DNA of 18,261 nucleotides from an uncultured Alphaproteobacteria bacterium (GTDB lineage: Bacteria; Pseudomonadota; Alphaproteobacteria; Caulobacterales; Parvularculaceae): positions 1-18,261 of the forward strand of contig CALAZI010000177.1 of assembly GCA_937895955.1 (NCBI GenBank), in the 5' to 3' direction. Of the stretch, positions 6,233 to 13,015 are shown in pieces (position 1 is the first letter of the stretch; each line of letters begins with the position of its first letter). Under the pieces are notes generated by a model, which ran no database searches, was not told the origin of the DNA, and saw only the letters and a list, made by a program, of their open reading frames with translations. The translations under genes were made by a program, and so were the position numbers.

Positions 6233-6988
6233 ATGGCGTTGATCCTTACATCCGATGCGAATGGCGTCAGGACGATCGCTTTCAACCGGCCGGACGCGCT
6301 CAACGCCTTTAATCCGGCGCTGTTGAGGGAGCTGACGACGGCGCTGCGCGCGGCGGCGACCGATCGCAACGTCGGGGCGATCGTCCTTTGCGGGACGGGC
6401 CGCGCCTTTTCGGCCGGCGTCGATCTGAAGCTCCTCAAGGGCGCAACGCCGGTCGCCGGACGAATCAGCTCCGACTTCGACGGCGAGGCTTTCGAAGCGG
6501 CGGCCGCGATCCGGCGATGCCTCGTCCCGGTGATCGCCAAGGTTCACGGCTTCTGCTTCACCGGCGCGCTCGAACTCGCGCTTCATTGCGATTTCATGTT
6601 CACAACGGCGGATGCGAAATTCGGCGACACGCACGCCAAATGGGGCCTGCGGCCGACCTGGGGGATGAGCCAGAATCTCGCCCGCGCGGTCGGCGTTCGC
6701 CGCGCGCGCGAACTTTCCTATTCGGCGCGCAGCTTTTCCGGCGCGGACGCCGCGCGTTGGGGCCTCGCCAATGACGCCTTCCCCGACAAGGCGGCGCTCG
6801 ACGCGCATGTCGACGCCTGCGCCGGCGCAATCGCGTCGGCGAGCCGCGGCGCCGTCAGCGCCTACAAAAAGCTCTACGCGCTCGCAGAAGAATCGCGGCC
6901 GCTTGAAGAAGCGCTCGCGACGGAAGTCGAACTCGATTTCCCCGAAATCGACGATACCGCCGAAAGACTGAAAGGGTTTGGACAATGA
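6233..6988 (+). CDS. Enoyl-CoA hydratase/isomerase (crotonase) family protein
   Basis: A 251-aa crotonase-fold protein, normal length for the family, presumably acting on an acyl-CoA thioester in the cytoplasm. The oxyanion-hole segments are GRAFSAGVDL (residues 57-66) and FTGALELALHCD (109-120). E114 sits where Glu144 of rat enoyl-CoA hydratase lies. Twenty residues on, where hydratases have the second catalytic Glu (Glu164, P-E motif), this protein has H134 in GDTHAKWGL. A simple hydratase reaction is therefore doubtful, and isomerase, hydrolase or other chemistry is possible. The ATG at 6233 is preceded by GAGGCGGAAA. Its stop overlaps the next gene by 4 bp (ATGA), so it leads a three-gene operon. 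It is not next to the paa genes and should not be named paaF or paaG. Confidence 0.85.
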   Translation: MALILTSDANGVRTIAFNRPDALNAFNPALLRELTTALRAAATDRNVGAIVLCGTGRAFSAGVDLKLLKGATPVAGRISSDFDGEAFEAAAAIRRCLVPVIAKVHGFCFTGALELALHCDFMFTTADAKFGDTHAKWGLRPTWGMSQNLARAVGVRRARELSYSARSFSGADAARWGLANDAFPDKAALDAHVDACAGAIASASRGAVSAYKKLYALAEESRPLEEALATEVELDFPEIDDTAERLKGFGQ

Positions 6989-7662
6989 CGAAACCGCGCA
7001 TGACGGTCGACATCGTCGCCGACGTCGTTTGCCCATGGTGTTATGTCGGGGTCAAATCTTTCCTGAAAAGCCGCGACGCGCTGCAGGACGACTATGACGT
7101 CATCCCTCGTTTTCGCCCCTATCAGCTGAATCCCGGCCTGCCGGCGGAGGGCGTCGACCGGCATGAATTTTATCGCAAAAAATTTCCCGATCCCGAAGCG
7201 CTTGCGGCGGCGCGCGCGGCGATCCGCGAAAACGCCCGCGCGTCAGGCTTTGATTTTGATCCTGCGGCGCAGCCTCATCTTCCGAATACCGTAAAAGCGC
7301 ATCAGATCATCCGCCTCGCGCATTTCGCCGGCGTTCAGGAAGCCGCGACGCTCGGCGTCTATCGCGCCTTCTGGGACGAGATGAAAAATATCGGCGAAGA
7401 CGCCGTCCTGATCGACGTCGCCGAAGCGGCCGGCATCGCCCGCGACCTCGCCGCCGCGGCTCTTTCATCGCGCGAGGACGCGGCGATGATCGAAACGGAA
7501 TCGGACGCCTTCCGCCGCGCGGGCGTTTCCGGCGTGCCGACTTTCATCGTCAATGAGCGCACGGGGTTTTCCGGCGGCATGCCGCCGGCGCAACTGACGC
7601 CGACGCTCAAACGAGCGGCGGAAGCGACAACCGCGCCTCTGACAGGAGCGAACGCACAATGA
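6985..7662 (+). CDS. DsbA-family (FrnE-like) thioredoxin-fold oxidoreductase
   Basis: A 225-aa protein of the DsbA/FrnE/2-hydroxychromene-2-carboxylate isomerase superfamily. The N-terminus VDIVADVVCPWCYVG gives a CPWC redox pair at C16 and C19 at the start of the first helix. The cis-proline loop is in GVSGVPTFIV (about residues 176-185), followed by a glycine-rich C-terminal turn. There is no signal peptide, so it is cytoplasmic, like FrnE, and likely handles dithiol/disulfide exchange or glutathione-linked stress. The CxxC argues against the isomerase branch, which usually lacks it. The start ATG overlaps the crotonase stop (ATGA) and its own stop overlaps the next start the same way, so expression should be translationally coupled. 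The in vivo substrate is unknown. Confidence 0.88.
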   Translation: MTKPRMTVDIVADVVCPWCYVGVKSFLKSRDALQDDYDVIPRFRPYQLNPGLPAEGVDRHEFYRKKFPDPEALAAARAAIRENARASGFDFDPAAQPHLPNTVKAHQIIRLAHFAGVQEAATLGVYRAFWDEMKNIGEDAVLIDVAEAAGIARDLAAAALSSREDAAMIETESDAFRRAGVSGVPTFIVNERTGFSGGMPPAQLTPTLKRAAEATTAPLTGANAQ

Positions 7663-8573
7663 CGAAACCGGCTTTCATCTTGCTGCTCGGCATCGCGCTG
7701 ATCCTCCATCCGCTCGCCGCGTCGGCGAATGACGGCGAATGGCTGAAGCGCGCCGTCGCAAAAGCGCGCAACGGCGCCGTGATCGACGTGCCCGCGGGCG
7801 ACTATGATCTCACGGATCTGAAGATCGCGCGCAGCCTCACCTTGCGCGGCGATCCGAAGGGCGGCGTCGTCTTCCGGTCGGCTGAAACGACGGAAAAGGG
7901 CGTCCTCGTGCCGCTTTCCGGCGTCGATCTCACGGTTGAAAACATCACCTTTTCCGGCGTCAAATCCTGGGACCGCAACGGCGCCGGAATCCGGCATGAA
8001 GGGCGCAATCTTTCAATCGTCAATTGCCGCTTTATCGGCAATGAAGACGGCGTTCTCGCCACCGGCGACGCTGACGGCGTCATCGTCATCGTGAATTCTG
8101 AGTTTCGCGACAACGGTTTCGGCGACGGCCAGTCGCACGGCGTCTATGTGTCGAGCGGGGGAAAGCTTGACGTTTCAGGGTCGAAATTCATCAGTACACG
8201 GATTGGCCATCATGTGAAATCGCTCGCCGACGCGACCCTTGTGCGATCGAGCCTTTTCGACGACGGCTACGGCCGATCCAGCTATGCGATCGACGTCTCG
8301 CGCGGCGGCGACGTGCTGATAGAAAATAACACTTTCATCCAGGCGGGCGACGCCGACAATTACACGATCATCAATTACGACCTGACCCGCGGCGGCGAAG
8401 CGCGGCGGCTTGTCGTTATTGGGAATGAGATCACAAACCGCTTCGACGGCGGCGTTTTGCTGCGCAACGACACGAAGTTGCGGCCCGTCATGAATGCGAA
8501 CGCCGTCGTCAACGAGGGAAAGCGGCCGTTGTCGCTGACCGCGCCCGGCTCGCCGCCGCCGCTGAAAGACTAG
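7659..8573 (+). CDS. Exported right-handed parallel beta-helix protein
   Basis: A 304-aa protein with a clear Sec signal peptide (MTKPAFILLLGIALILHPLA, cleavage likely after SASA or nearby). The rest shows repeating beta-strand turns typical of right-handed parallel beta-helices: short V/I-rich strands with Asn and Gly turns, such as LTVENITFSG, LSIVNCRFIGN, VIVIVNSEFRDNG, LDVSGSKFIS and VLIENNTFIQ. This fold is shared by pectate lyases, polysaccharide-modifying enzymes and adhesins. No lyase catalytic motif could be recognised, so the function is open. It would reside in the periplasm or outside the cell. It overlaps the upstream DsbA-like gene by 4 bp; two Cys at most are visible, so the pairing with a thiol oxidoreductase gene is not obviously functional. 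Confidence 0.8.
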   Translation: MTKPAFILLLGIALILHPLAASANDGEWLKRAVAKARNGAVIDVPAGDYDLTDLKIARSLTLRGDPKGGVVFRSAETTEKGVLVPLSGVDLTVENITFSGVKSWDRNGAGIRHEGRNLSIVNCRFIGNEDGVLATGDADGVIVIVNSEFRDNGFGDGQSHGVYVSSGGKLDVSGSKFISTRIGHHVKSLADATLVRSSLFDDGYGRSSYAIDVSRGGDVLIENNTFIQAGDADNYTIINYDLTRGGEARRLVVIGNEITNRFDGGVLLRNDTKLRPVMNANAVVNEGKRPLSLTAPGSPPPLKD

Positions 8574-8621
8574 CGCCTTGAAGGCTTCCAATAACCGCGT
8601 CGACGCGGCGTTCGATTGCTC

Positions 8622-8650
8622 TTGACGCCGCGCGGCGTGCGGCTTCTACT
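8622..8650 (+). promoter_or_regulatory. Possible promoter of the cold-shock gene
   Basis: TTGACG at 8622-8627 and TCTACT at 8645-8650 are 17 bp apart. The start codon is about 130 nt further, which would give the long structured leader typical of cold-shock mRNAs. Other TTGAC motifs at about 8667 and 8713 mean the choice is uncertain. Confidence 0.35.
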
Positions 8651-8780
8651 CTCGCCGCGCCAATGGCTTGACTTTCCCGACTGCGCCGACCCTCGACGTC
8701 ATCTGGATTTCTTGACCTGGCAGCCGGAACGCGCTCCGGCCCCTGCGCGACCGATGACGCCGCTGACATGGAGGCGAATG

Positions 8781-8984
8781 ATGGCGAGCGGAAAAGTAAA
8801 GTGGTTCAATGCGACGAAAGGCTACGGGTTCATCACGCCCGATGACGGCGGCAAGGACGTGTTCGTGCACATCACCGCCGTTCAAAAGGCAGGCCTTACC
8901 GATCTCAAGGACGGCCAGAAAGTGACTTTTGATCTGACCGAAGAACGCGGCAAAGCGGCTGCGTCGAACCTGAAAGTCGGCTGA
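8781..8984 (+). CDS. Cold-shock domain protein (CspA family)
   Basis: A 67-aa single cold-shock domain, the standard size. It contains GKVKWFNATKGYGFITPDDG, covering the RNP1 motif (KGYGFI), and DVFVHITAV, covering RNP2. The protein should bind single-stranded RNA or DNA and melt secondary structure, either as a cold-induced or a growth-phase chaperone. The start at 8781 gives the family's usual N-terminus (MASGKVKWF) and follows GGAGG at 8770-8774; an ATG one codon earlier (8778) is equally close. The longer upstream frame is not family-like and was not used. A strong terminator follows at 9011. Confidence 0.97.
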   Translation: MASGKVKWFNATKGYGFITPDDGGKDVFVHITAVQKAGLTDLKDGQKVTFDLTEERGKAAASNLKVG

Positions 8985-9010
8985 GTTTTCAACCGATTAA
9001 AGAACTTGCC

Positions 9011-9039
9011 CGCCGGCGGTTTCGCCGGCGCTTTGTTTT
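9011..9039 (+). terminator. Intrinsic terminator after the cold-shock gene
   Basis: CGCCGGCG (9011-9018) and CGCCGGCG (9023-9030) form a perfect 8-bp GC stem with loop GTTT, followed by CTTTGTTTT. It ends the cold-shock transcript 27 nt after its stop. The T-run overlaps the stop codon of the convergent TonB receptor gene; the hairpin may also slow minus-strand transcription. Confidence 0.88.
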
Positions 9040-11137
9040 AGAACTCGCCCTGCACGGATATTTTGAAATTGCGCCCCGGCAGCGGCGCAATCTCTTTCAG
9101 GAACGAAGTGTGAAGCCGCGCGTCCTCATTTGAGAGATTGAGCGCGGCCAAACGGACGGTGATCGGGCTGTCTTCGCCTATCGGTCGGTAAGTCGCATAA
9201 AGGTTATACTGCATGTACGCATCCGTCGGCAGTTCGTTGGAGCCGATTTTCTTTTGCGCGCGCGCATGTTCGATCTCTCCGCGGAGATCAAACGACGCCG
9301 AATTCGCCTCCAGCGCGAACAACCCCGTGAAGGGCGGGATGCGCGGCAAGTCGCCGGTCGGCGAGTTCTCCGCCGTCGCGCGCACGTAATCCGCCGCCGC
9401 ATGGCTATGAATGTGAAACGGGCCGATATGGAACAGCTCGGCGTCGAGTTGCGCTTCAAACCCCTTGAAAGCCGCATCGCTCGCCTCGAAGCGCGCGATC
9501 GGGATCAACTCGCCGTCGACATCGGCCTCAAGTCCCGTGAAATTTTCGAAGATGAAGCCCTTGTATGACGTGTAAAAGCCGTTGACGACGAGGGATACGG
9601 GATCGCTCGTGAATTTGGCGGTCGCCTCGACGCCGCGCGCCGTCTCCTTGCCGAGCGTCGGATCGCCGATTTCAAAAACGCCGGTCGCAAGATGCGGCCC
9701 GTTCGAGAAGAGCTCCTCCGGCGAAGGCGCGCGTTCGGTTCTCAATCCAGTCACGCCGAGAAAGACGCCGTCGGCAGGCGTCAATCCGATCCCCGCCGAC
9801 ACGGACCAGGCGTTGAAGCCGAGATCGGCCGATGTCGCCTCGACGCGGTGGTTCGTGCGCTCATAGCGCGCGCCGGCTTCAAGCCTCAAAACGCCGCGCT
9901 CATATTCTTCGAGGCCGAAAAACCCGTATTGGCGCGACTTCACGTCCGGCACGAACGCTTCCTCGCCGATCGCTGAAAAATCACGTAGCTTCCATTGGAA
10001 GCCGTAGGCGCTGCTGAGATCGCCGCCGGCCGCGCGCGCATCGTCATCGACAAGTTCGAACCGGCCCTCAACGCCTTCATTGGCGAAGACGGTTCCAGGC
10101 TCGCCGGACGGCTCGATCTCGGTATGAGTGTAATCGGCGTAGCCGACGCGCAGTTTCGCCTTTTCAAAAAAAAGAATGTCGGCGTTGATCTCGCTATCGA
10201 TGTCAATGCGGCGCTGCTTCAGCGCGATCGTGACGCCGCCTGCGTCCGCGCTCTCTTCGCCTTCATCGTCGTGATGGCCGTGCGCGCCCGGAACGCCGTA
10301 GGACGTGTTGATCGCCGTTCCTGAAACGCCGAAGAAGCCGCTGCCGAACACGTAGGAAAGCCCGGCGGCGCCGCTCTTGGCTTCCAGCGACGTGTTTTCA
10401 ACGCGGCCGAACGCTTCCTCGTCTTCTTCATGCATGTCGAGGCCATCCGCCTCTTCGGCGGCGCGAAGGCGCGCGGATTCGACAAATCCTGGAACCTTGT
10501 AATCATCCGCCTTGCGATAAGACCCCTCGCTGTGGAAAACGAAATTGCCCGCGCCGGCCTTGCCGAGGTCGACATTGAAGCCGCCGGCCGCCTCAATTCC
10601 TTCATCGACCGTCGATCCGCCGACGCGGATCGCGCCGTCGACGCCGGCTTCCGGAAGTGTCGAGGGGATTTTTCCGCTGAACACGTTGACGACGCCGCCG
10701 GCCGCGGAAGAACCGTAAAGCAAAGTCGCCGCGCCGCGTATGATCTCGATCTTTTCCGCCATCGCCGGTTCGACCGCGACCGCATGATCGGGGCTGGTCG
10801 ATGAGGCGTCGATCGAGCCAATGCCGGAATCAAGGATGCTGATGCGGTCGCCGCCGAGCCCGCGAATGACCGGACGCGACGCCGCCGGTCCGAAAAAGGT
10901 CGACGAAACGCCCGGCTGTCGACGCAACGTCTCGCCGATCGATCCGGCGAGATTGCGTTCAAGATCCTCGCCGGCGAGAACGGTCGAACCGACAATCGTT
11001 TCTTCAGACGAGCGCGCAAGCGGCGAAGCGGTGACGACAATCTCGTCGCGCATGACGTCTTCCTGCGCCGCGGCGACAGAGGGAAGGCACAAAACGGCGA
11101 GCGATGCGCCGACGCGCCAATGATGTTTCGAATTCAT
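9038..11137 (-). CDS. TonB-dependent outer-membrane receptor, probably zinc (ZnuD-like)
   Basis: A 699-aa outer-membrane receptor. It has a signal peptide ending LPSVAAAQED, a TonB-box-like DEIVVTAS and a plug domain with ETLRRQPGVSSTFFG, RPVIRGLGGDRISILDSG and the usual IEIIRGAATLLYGSSAAGG. The beta barrel ends in ISVQGEF with the terminal Phe needed for barrel assembly. A metal-binding-looking extracellular loop, GAHGHHDDEGEE, lies near residues 285-295, with DMHEEDEEAF before it and FHIGPFHIHSH later. His/Asp-rich loops of this kind are seen in ZnuD zinc receptors. The start is the ATG at 11137, preceded by CAGGTC about 10 nt away; a TTG two codons upstream is less likely. It follows a small exported protein and a Zur-like box. 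TBDR identity is certain; zinc as substrate is inferred. Confidence 0.93.
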   Translation of the reverse strand: MNSKHHWRVGASLAVLCLPSVAAAQEDVMRDEIVVTASPLARSSEETIVGSTVLAGEDLERNLAGSIGETLRRQPGVSSTFFGPAASRPVIRGLGGDRISILDSGIGSIDASSTSPDHAVAVEPAMAEKIEIIRGAATLLYGSSAAGGVVNVFSGKIPSTLPEAGVDGAIRVGGSTVDEGIEAAGGFNVDLGKAGAGNFVFHSEGSYRKADDYKVPGFVESARLRAAEEADGLDMHEEDEEAFGRVENTSLEAKSGAAGLSYVFGSGFFGVSGTAINTSYGVPGAHGHHDDEGEESADAGGVTIALKQRRIDIDSEINADILFFEKAKLRVGYADYTHTEIEPSGEPGTVFANEGVEGRFELVDDDARAAGGDLSSAYGFQWKLRDFSAIGEEAFVPDVKSRQYGFFGLEEYERGVLRLEAGARYERTNHRVEATSADLGFNAWSVSAGIGLTPADGVFLGVTGLRTERAPSPEELFSNGPHLATGVFEIGDPTLGKETARGVEATAKFTSDPVSLVVNGFYTSYKGFIFENFTGLEADVDGELIPIARFEASDAAFKGFEAQLDAELFHIGPFHIHSHAAADYVRATAENSPTGDLPRIPPFTGLFALEANSASFDLRGEIEHARAQKKIGSNELPTDAYMQYNLYATYRPIGEDSPITVRLAALNLSNEDARLHTSFLKEIAPLPGRNFKISVQGEF

Positions 11138-11232
11138 TTTCAAAGACCTGATTGCTGATTCTGGCGGATTGCGCCGCGCTTTCGTCAGCCGGAAAGAGAG
11201 ACTGACAATGGCGACGCGCTATTCGAAAGAGA

Positions 11233-11523
11233 TCAGCAAATAGGCGGCGCGCGCGAAGGCGGCGCGATGGGCGCGCGGGCGAAGACAATGTCATCGGCCT
11301 TTAGCGTTTCGCGCAGACCGACGGATCGAACCGGCGGCGCGATCTCGACAACGGCGTCGTCAGGGTCATCGGATACGGCCGCCGCCAGGCAAAATTCGCA
11401 AGACTGCGGCGCATGAGTGAAGAGGTCTTCGGAATGGCCGGCGAAAAGGAGCTGAGCGGCGGCGAAAACAAAGGCCAAAAAACCGGCCGCCATGATGCGT
11501 CGGTGTTTAAAGCCGCCTGTCAT
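11233..11523 (-). CDS. Small exported Cys/Pro-containing protein (DUF2946-like)
   Basis: About 96 aa, starting MTGGFKHRRIMAAGFLAFVF, which looks like a signal peptide. A predicted mature part contains a His and a CxxC pair (HAPQSCEFCLAA) and a proline-rich tail ending RAPPIC. Similar short exported proteins, often called DUF2946, lie beside TonB-dependent metal receptors. It may bind metal or aid receptor function, but no role is proven. The start is uncertain: an in-frame ATG at 11553 would leave almost no leader if the promoter at 11568-11596 is right, so the ATG at 11523 is preferred. The receptor gene begins 95 bp downstream and is probably in the same transcript. I rely on memory for the family; the sequence match is loose. 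Confidence 0.6.
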   Translation of the reverse strand: MTGGFKHRRIMAAGFLAFVFAAAQLLFAGHSEDLFTHAPQSCEFCLAAAVSDDPDDAVVEIAPPVRSVGLRETLKADDIVFARAPIAPPSRAPPIC

Positions 11524-11567
11524 CAGCGAATTGTCCGCCACGCCCGATTCCATCAGCCTGCCGGATT

Positions 11568-11596
11568 AATATAGGGATCTTGAGATATTATAACAA
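11568..11596 (-). promoter_or_regulatory. Sigma70-like promoter of the small exported protein and TonB receptor
   Basis: On the minus strand, TTGTTA (11596-11591) and TATATT (11573-11568) are spaced exactly 17 bp. The -35 overlaps the last codons and stop of paaH and the Zur-like palindrome. Transcription would start near 11561. Confidence 0.6.
11581..11595. promoter_or_regulatory. Zur-like AT-rich palindrome
   Basis: On the minus strand it reads TGTTATAATATCTCA. This differs at two bases from TGTTATAATATAACA, a form of the alphaproteobacterial Zur box as I recall it. It overlaps the -35 of the promoter for the TonB receptor operon, where a repressor would act. The consensus is from memory, so the call is tentative. 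Confidence 0.45.
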
Positions 11597-13015
11597 GGCG
11601 CCCCGGGCTTCCTGGCGAAGCCACTCGCTGGGCCGATAAATCGCCTCGCCGCATTCGGAAGCGATGTTGTCGAGCGCGGCGACTACATTCGATAGACTCT
11701 CGCTGCGCGCCCAGGCGATCGGCCCGAAGGGATAGTTGACGCCGTTCATCATCGCGACGTCGATGGCGGCCGGTTCGGCGACCTGATCGCGAACGGCGTC
11801 AGCCGCGCAATTCGCAAGCTGCAAAAGCGTCCGGTAAACGACGAGACCGGCGCGGTCTTTCAAACGCACGGCGTTCTTGCCGCTCGCAGCGATGAAGGAA
11901 AGCGCCGCCCGCTCGGCTTTTTCGTCCGAGGCGGCGAAGGCGATCGACGTCGCCGAAGCGGGATCGCGAATGAAATCGACGACCACGGCCGGACCGCCGA
12001 TCTCCGCCGCAATGGCGAGCGCGGTTCTTCCCTCGCACATCATGATCCGCGCGCCGTTATGATCAACGGCGCGGTCGGCGAGCACTTTTCGCAGCAAGGC
12101 ACCGTCGCCCGGCGCCTCGCTCTTCGCAGCGAATGTCGGCGCCGGCTTTTCTTGGCCCTTATAGGAATAGACGCCGACGCCCGACTTCCTGCCCAGCCGC
12201 CCGGCGTCGACAAGCCGGCCCTGCATCAAGGAGGGCGTGAAGCGCGTGCGGCCGAAATAGGCGTCGAACACCGACTTCGCAGCAGCGGTGTTGATGTCAT
12301 GCCCGATCAGATCGCCAAGCTCAAACGGCCCCATGCGAAATCCGGCGAGATCGCGATAGAGAAAGTCAATCGTCGCCGCGTCGGCGGCGCCTTCCTCAAG
12401 CGCCCGCCAGCCCTCGCCGTAAAAGGGTCGCGCCACGCGATTGACGATAAAGCCCGGCACGTCGCGCGCCATCACCGCCGTCTTGCCCCATGACTTCATG
12501 AGGTCGAGCGCTGAAGTCGCCAGCGCCTCATCCGTTTCCGCGCCTGAAATAACTTCAACGAGCTTCATGATCGGCGCGGGATTGAAGAAATGCAGGCCCA
12601 TATAGCGGCCCGGATTCTTGTGTCCCGACGCAAGCGCCGTCACGGAAAGCGACGATGTGTTTGTTGCAATGACGGCGTCGCCGGCGACGACGTCTTCAAC
12701 CTGCTGAAACAGCGCGCGCTTGACTTCGGAATTTTCAACGACGGCTTCGATGACGAGCCCGACTTCGCTGAAATCGGCGACGTCAAGCGTCCAGCCGCAG
12801 CGTGCGGCGATCGCTTTCGCTTCGCCTTCAGCAATCTTGCCGCGCTTGACGAGAGCGTCGAGGCCTTTTGCGATCGAGTCTTTCCCGCGCGACAGCGCCT
12901 CTTCAAACTGATCGAGCACGATAACGCGATGGCCGGCCTGCGCCGCGACTTGCGCGATGCCGGCGCCCATTGCGCCGGCGCCGACGACGCCGACGATCAC
13001 TTCCTCGTTCAGCAA
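11588..13015 (-). CDS. paaH: 3-hydroxyacyl-CoA (3-hydroxyadipyl-CoA) dehydrogenase PaaH
   Basis: A 475-aa protein, the same length as E. coli PaaH, that oxidises 3-hydroxyadipyl-CoA with NAD+ late in phenylacetate degradation. The N-terminal Rossmann motif is VGVVGAGAMGAGIAQVAAQ. TNTSSLSVTALA, GLHFFNPAPIMKLVEVI (catalytic His) and GFIVNRVARPFYGEGWRALE follow. Two C-terminal dehydrogenase domains come next, the second ending in GVNYPFGPIAWA and a YRPSEWLRQEA tail. The start is not clear. The TTG at 13015 gives the family length and overlaps the upstream stop by 7 bp. An ATG at 13072 adds 19 unconserved residues, and a GTG lies at 13000. It is the last gene of the paaABCDE operon. Its 3' end carries the promoter elements of the next operon. 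Confidence 0.92.
   Translation of the reverse strand: MLNEEVIVGVVGAGAMGAGIAQVAAQAGHRVIVLDQFEEALSRGKDSIAKGLDALVKRGKIAEGEAKAIAARCGWTLDVADFSEVGLVIEAVVENSEVKRALFQQVEDVVAGDAVIATNTSSLSVTALASGHKNPGRYMGLHFFNPAPIMKLVEVISGAETDEALATSALDLMKSWGKTAVMARDVPGFIVNRVARPFYGEGWRALEEGAADAATIDFLYRDLAGFRMGPFELGDLIGHDINTAAAKSVFDAYFGRTRFTPSLMQGRLVDAGRLGRKSGVGVYSYKGQEKPAPTFAAKSEAPGDGALLRKVLADRAVDHNGARIMMCEGRTALAIAAEIGGPAVVVDFIRDPASATSIAFAASDEKAERAALSFIAASGKNAVRLKDRAGLVVYRTLLQLANCAADAVRDQVAEPAAIDVAMMNGVNYPFGPIAWARSESLSNVVAALDNIASECGEAIYRPSEWLRQEARGALL

Noticed and set aside
3264..6242. Plus-strand open frame of 992 codons
   Set aside because: It lies fully antisense to PPDK, whose catalytic motifs are all intact. The predicted protein is rich in Arg and His, typical of a shadow frame in GC-rich DNA.
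5939..7036. Minus-strand open frame of 365 codons
   Set aside because: Antisense to the crotonase gene and into the ppdK start; no recognisable domain.
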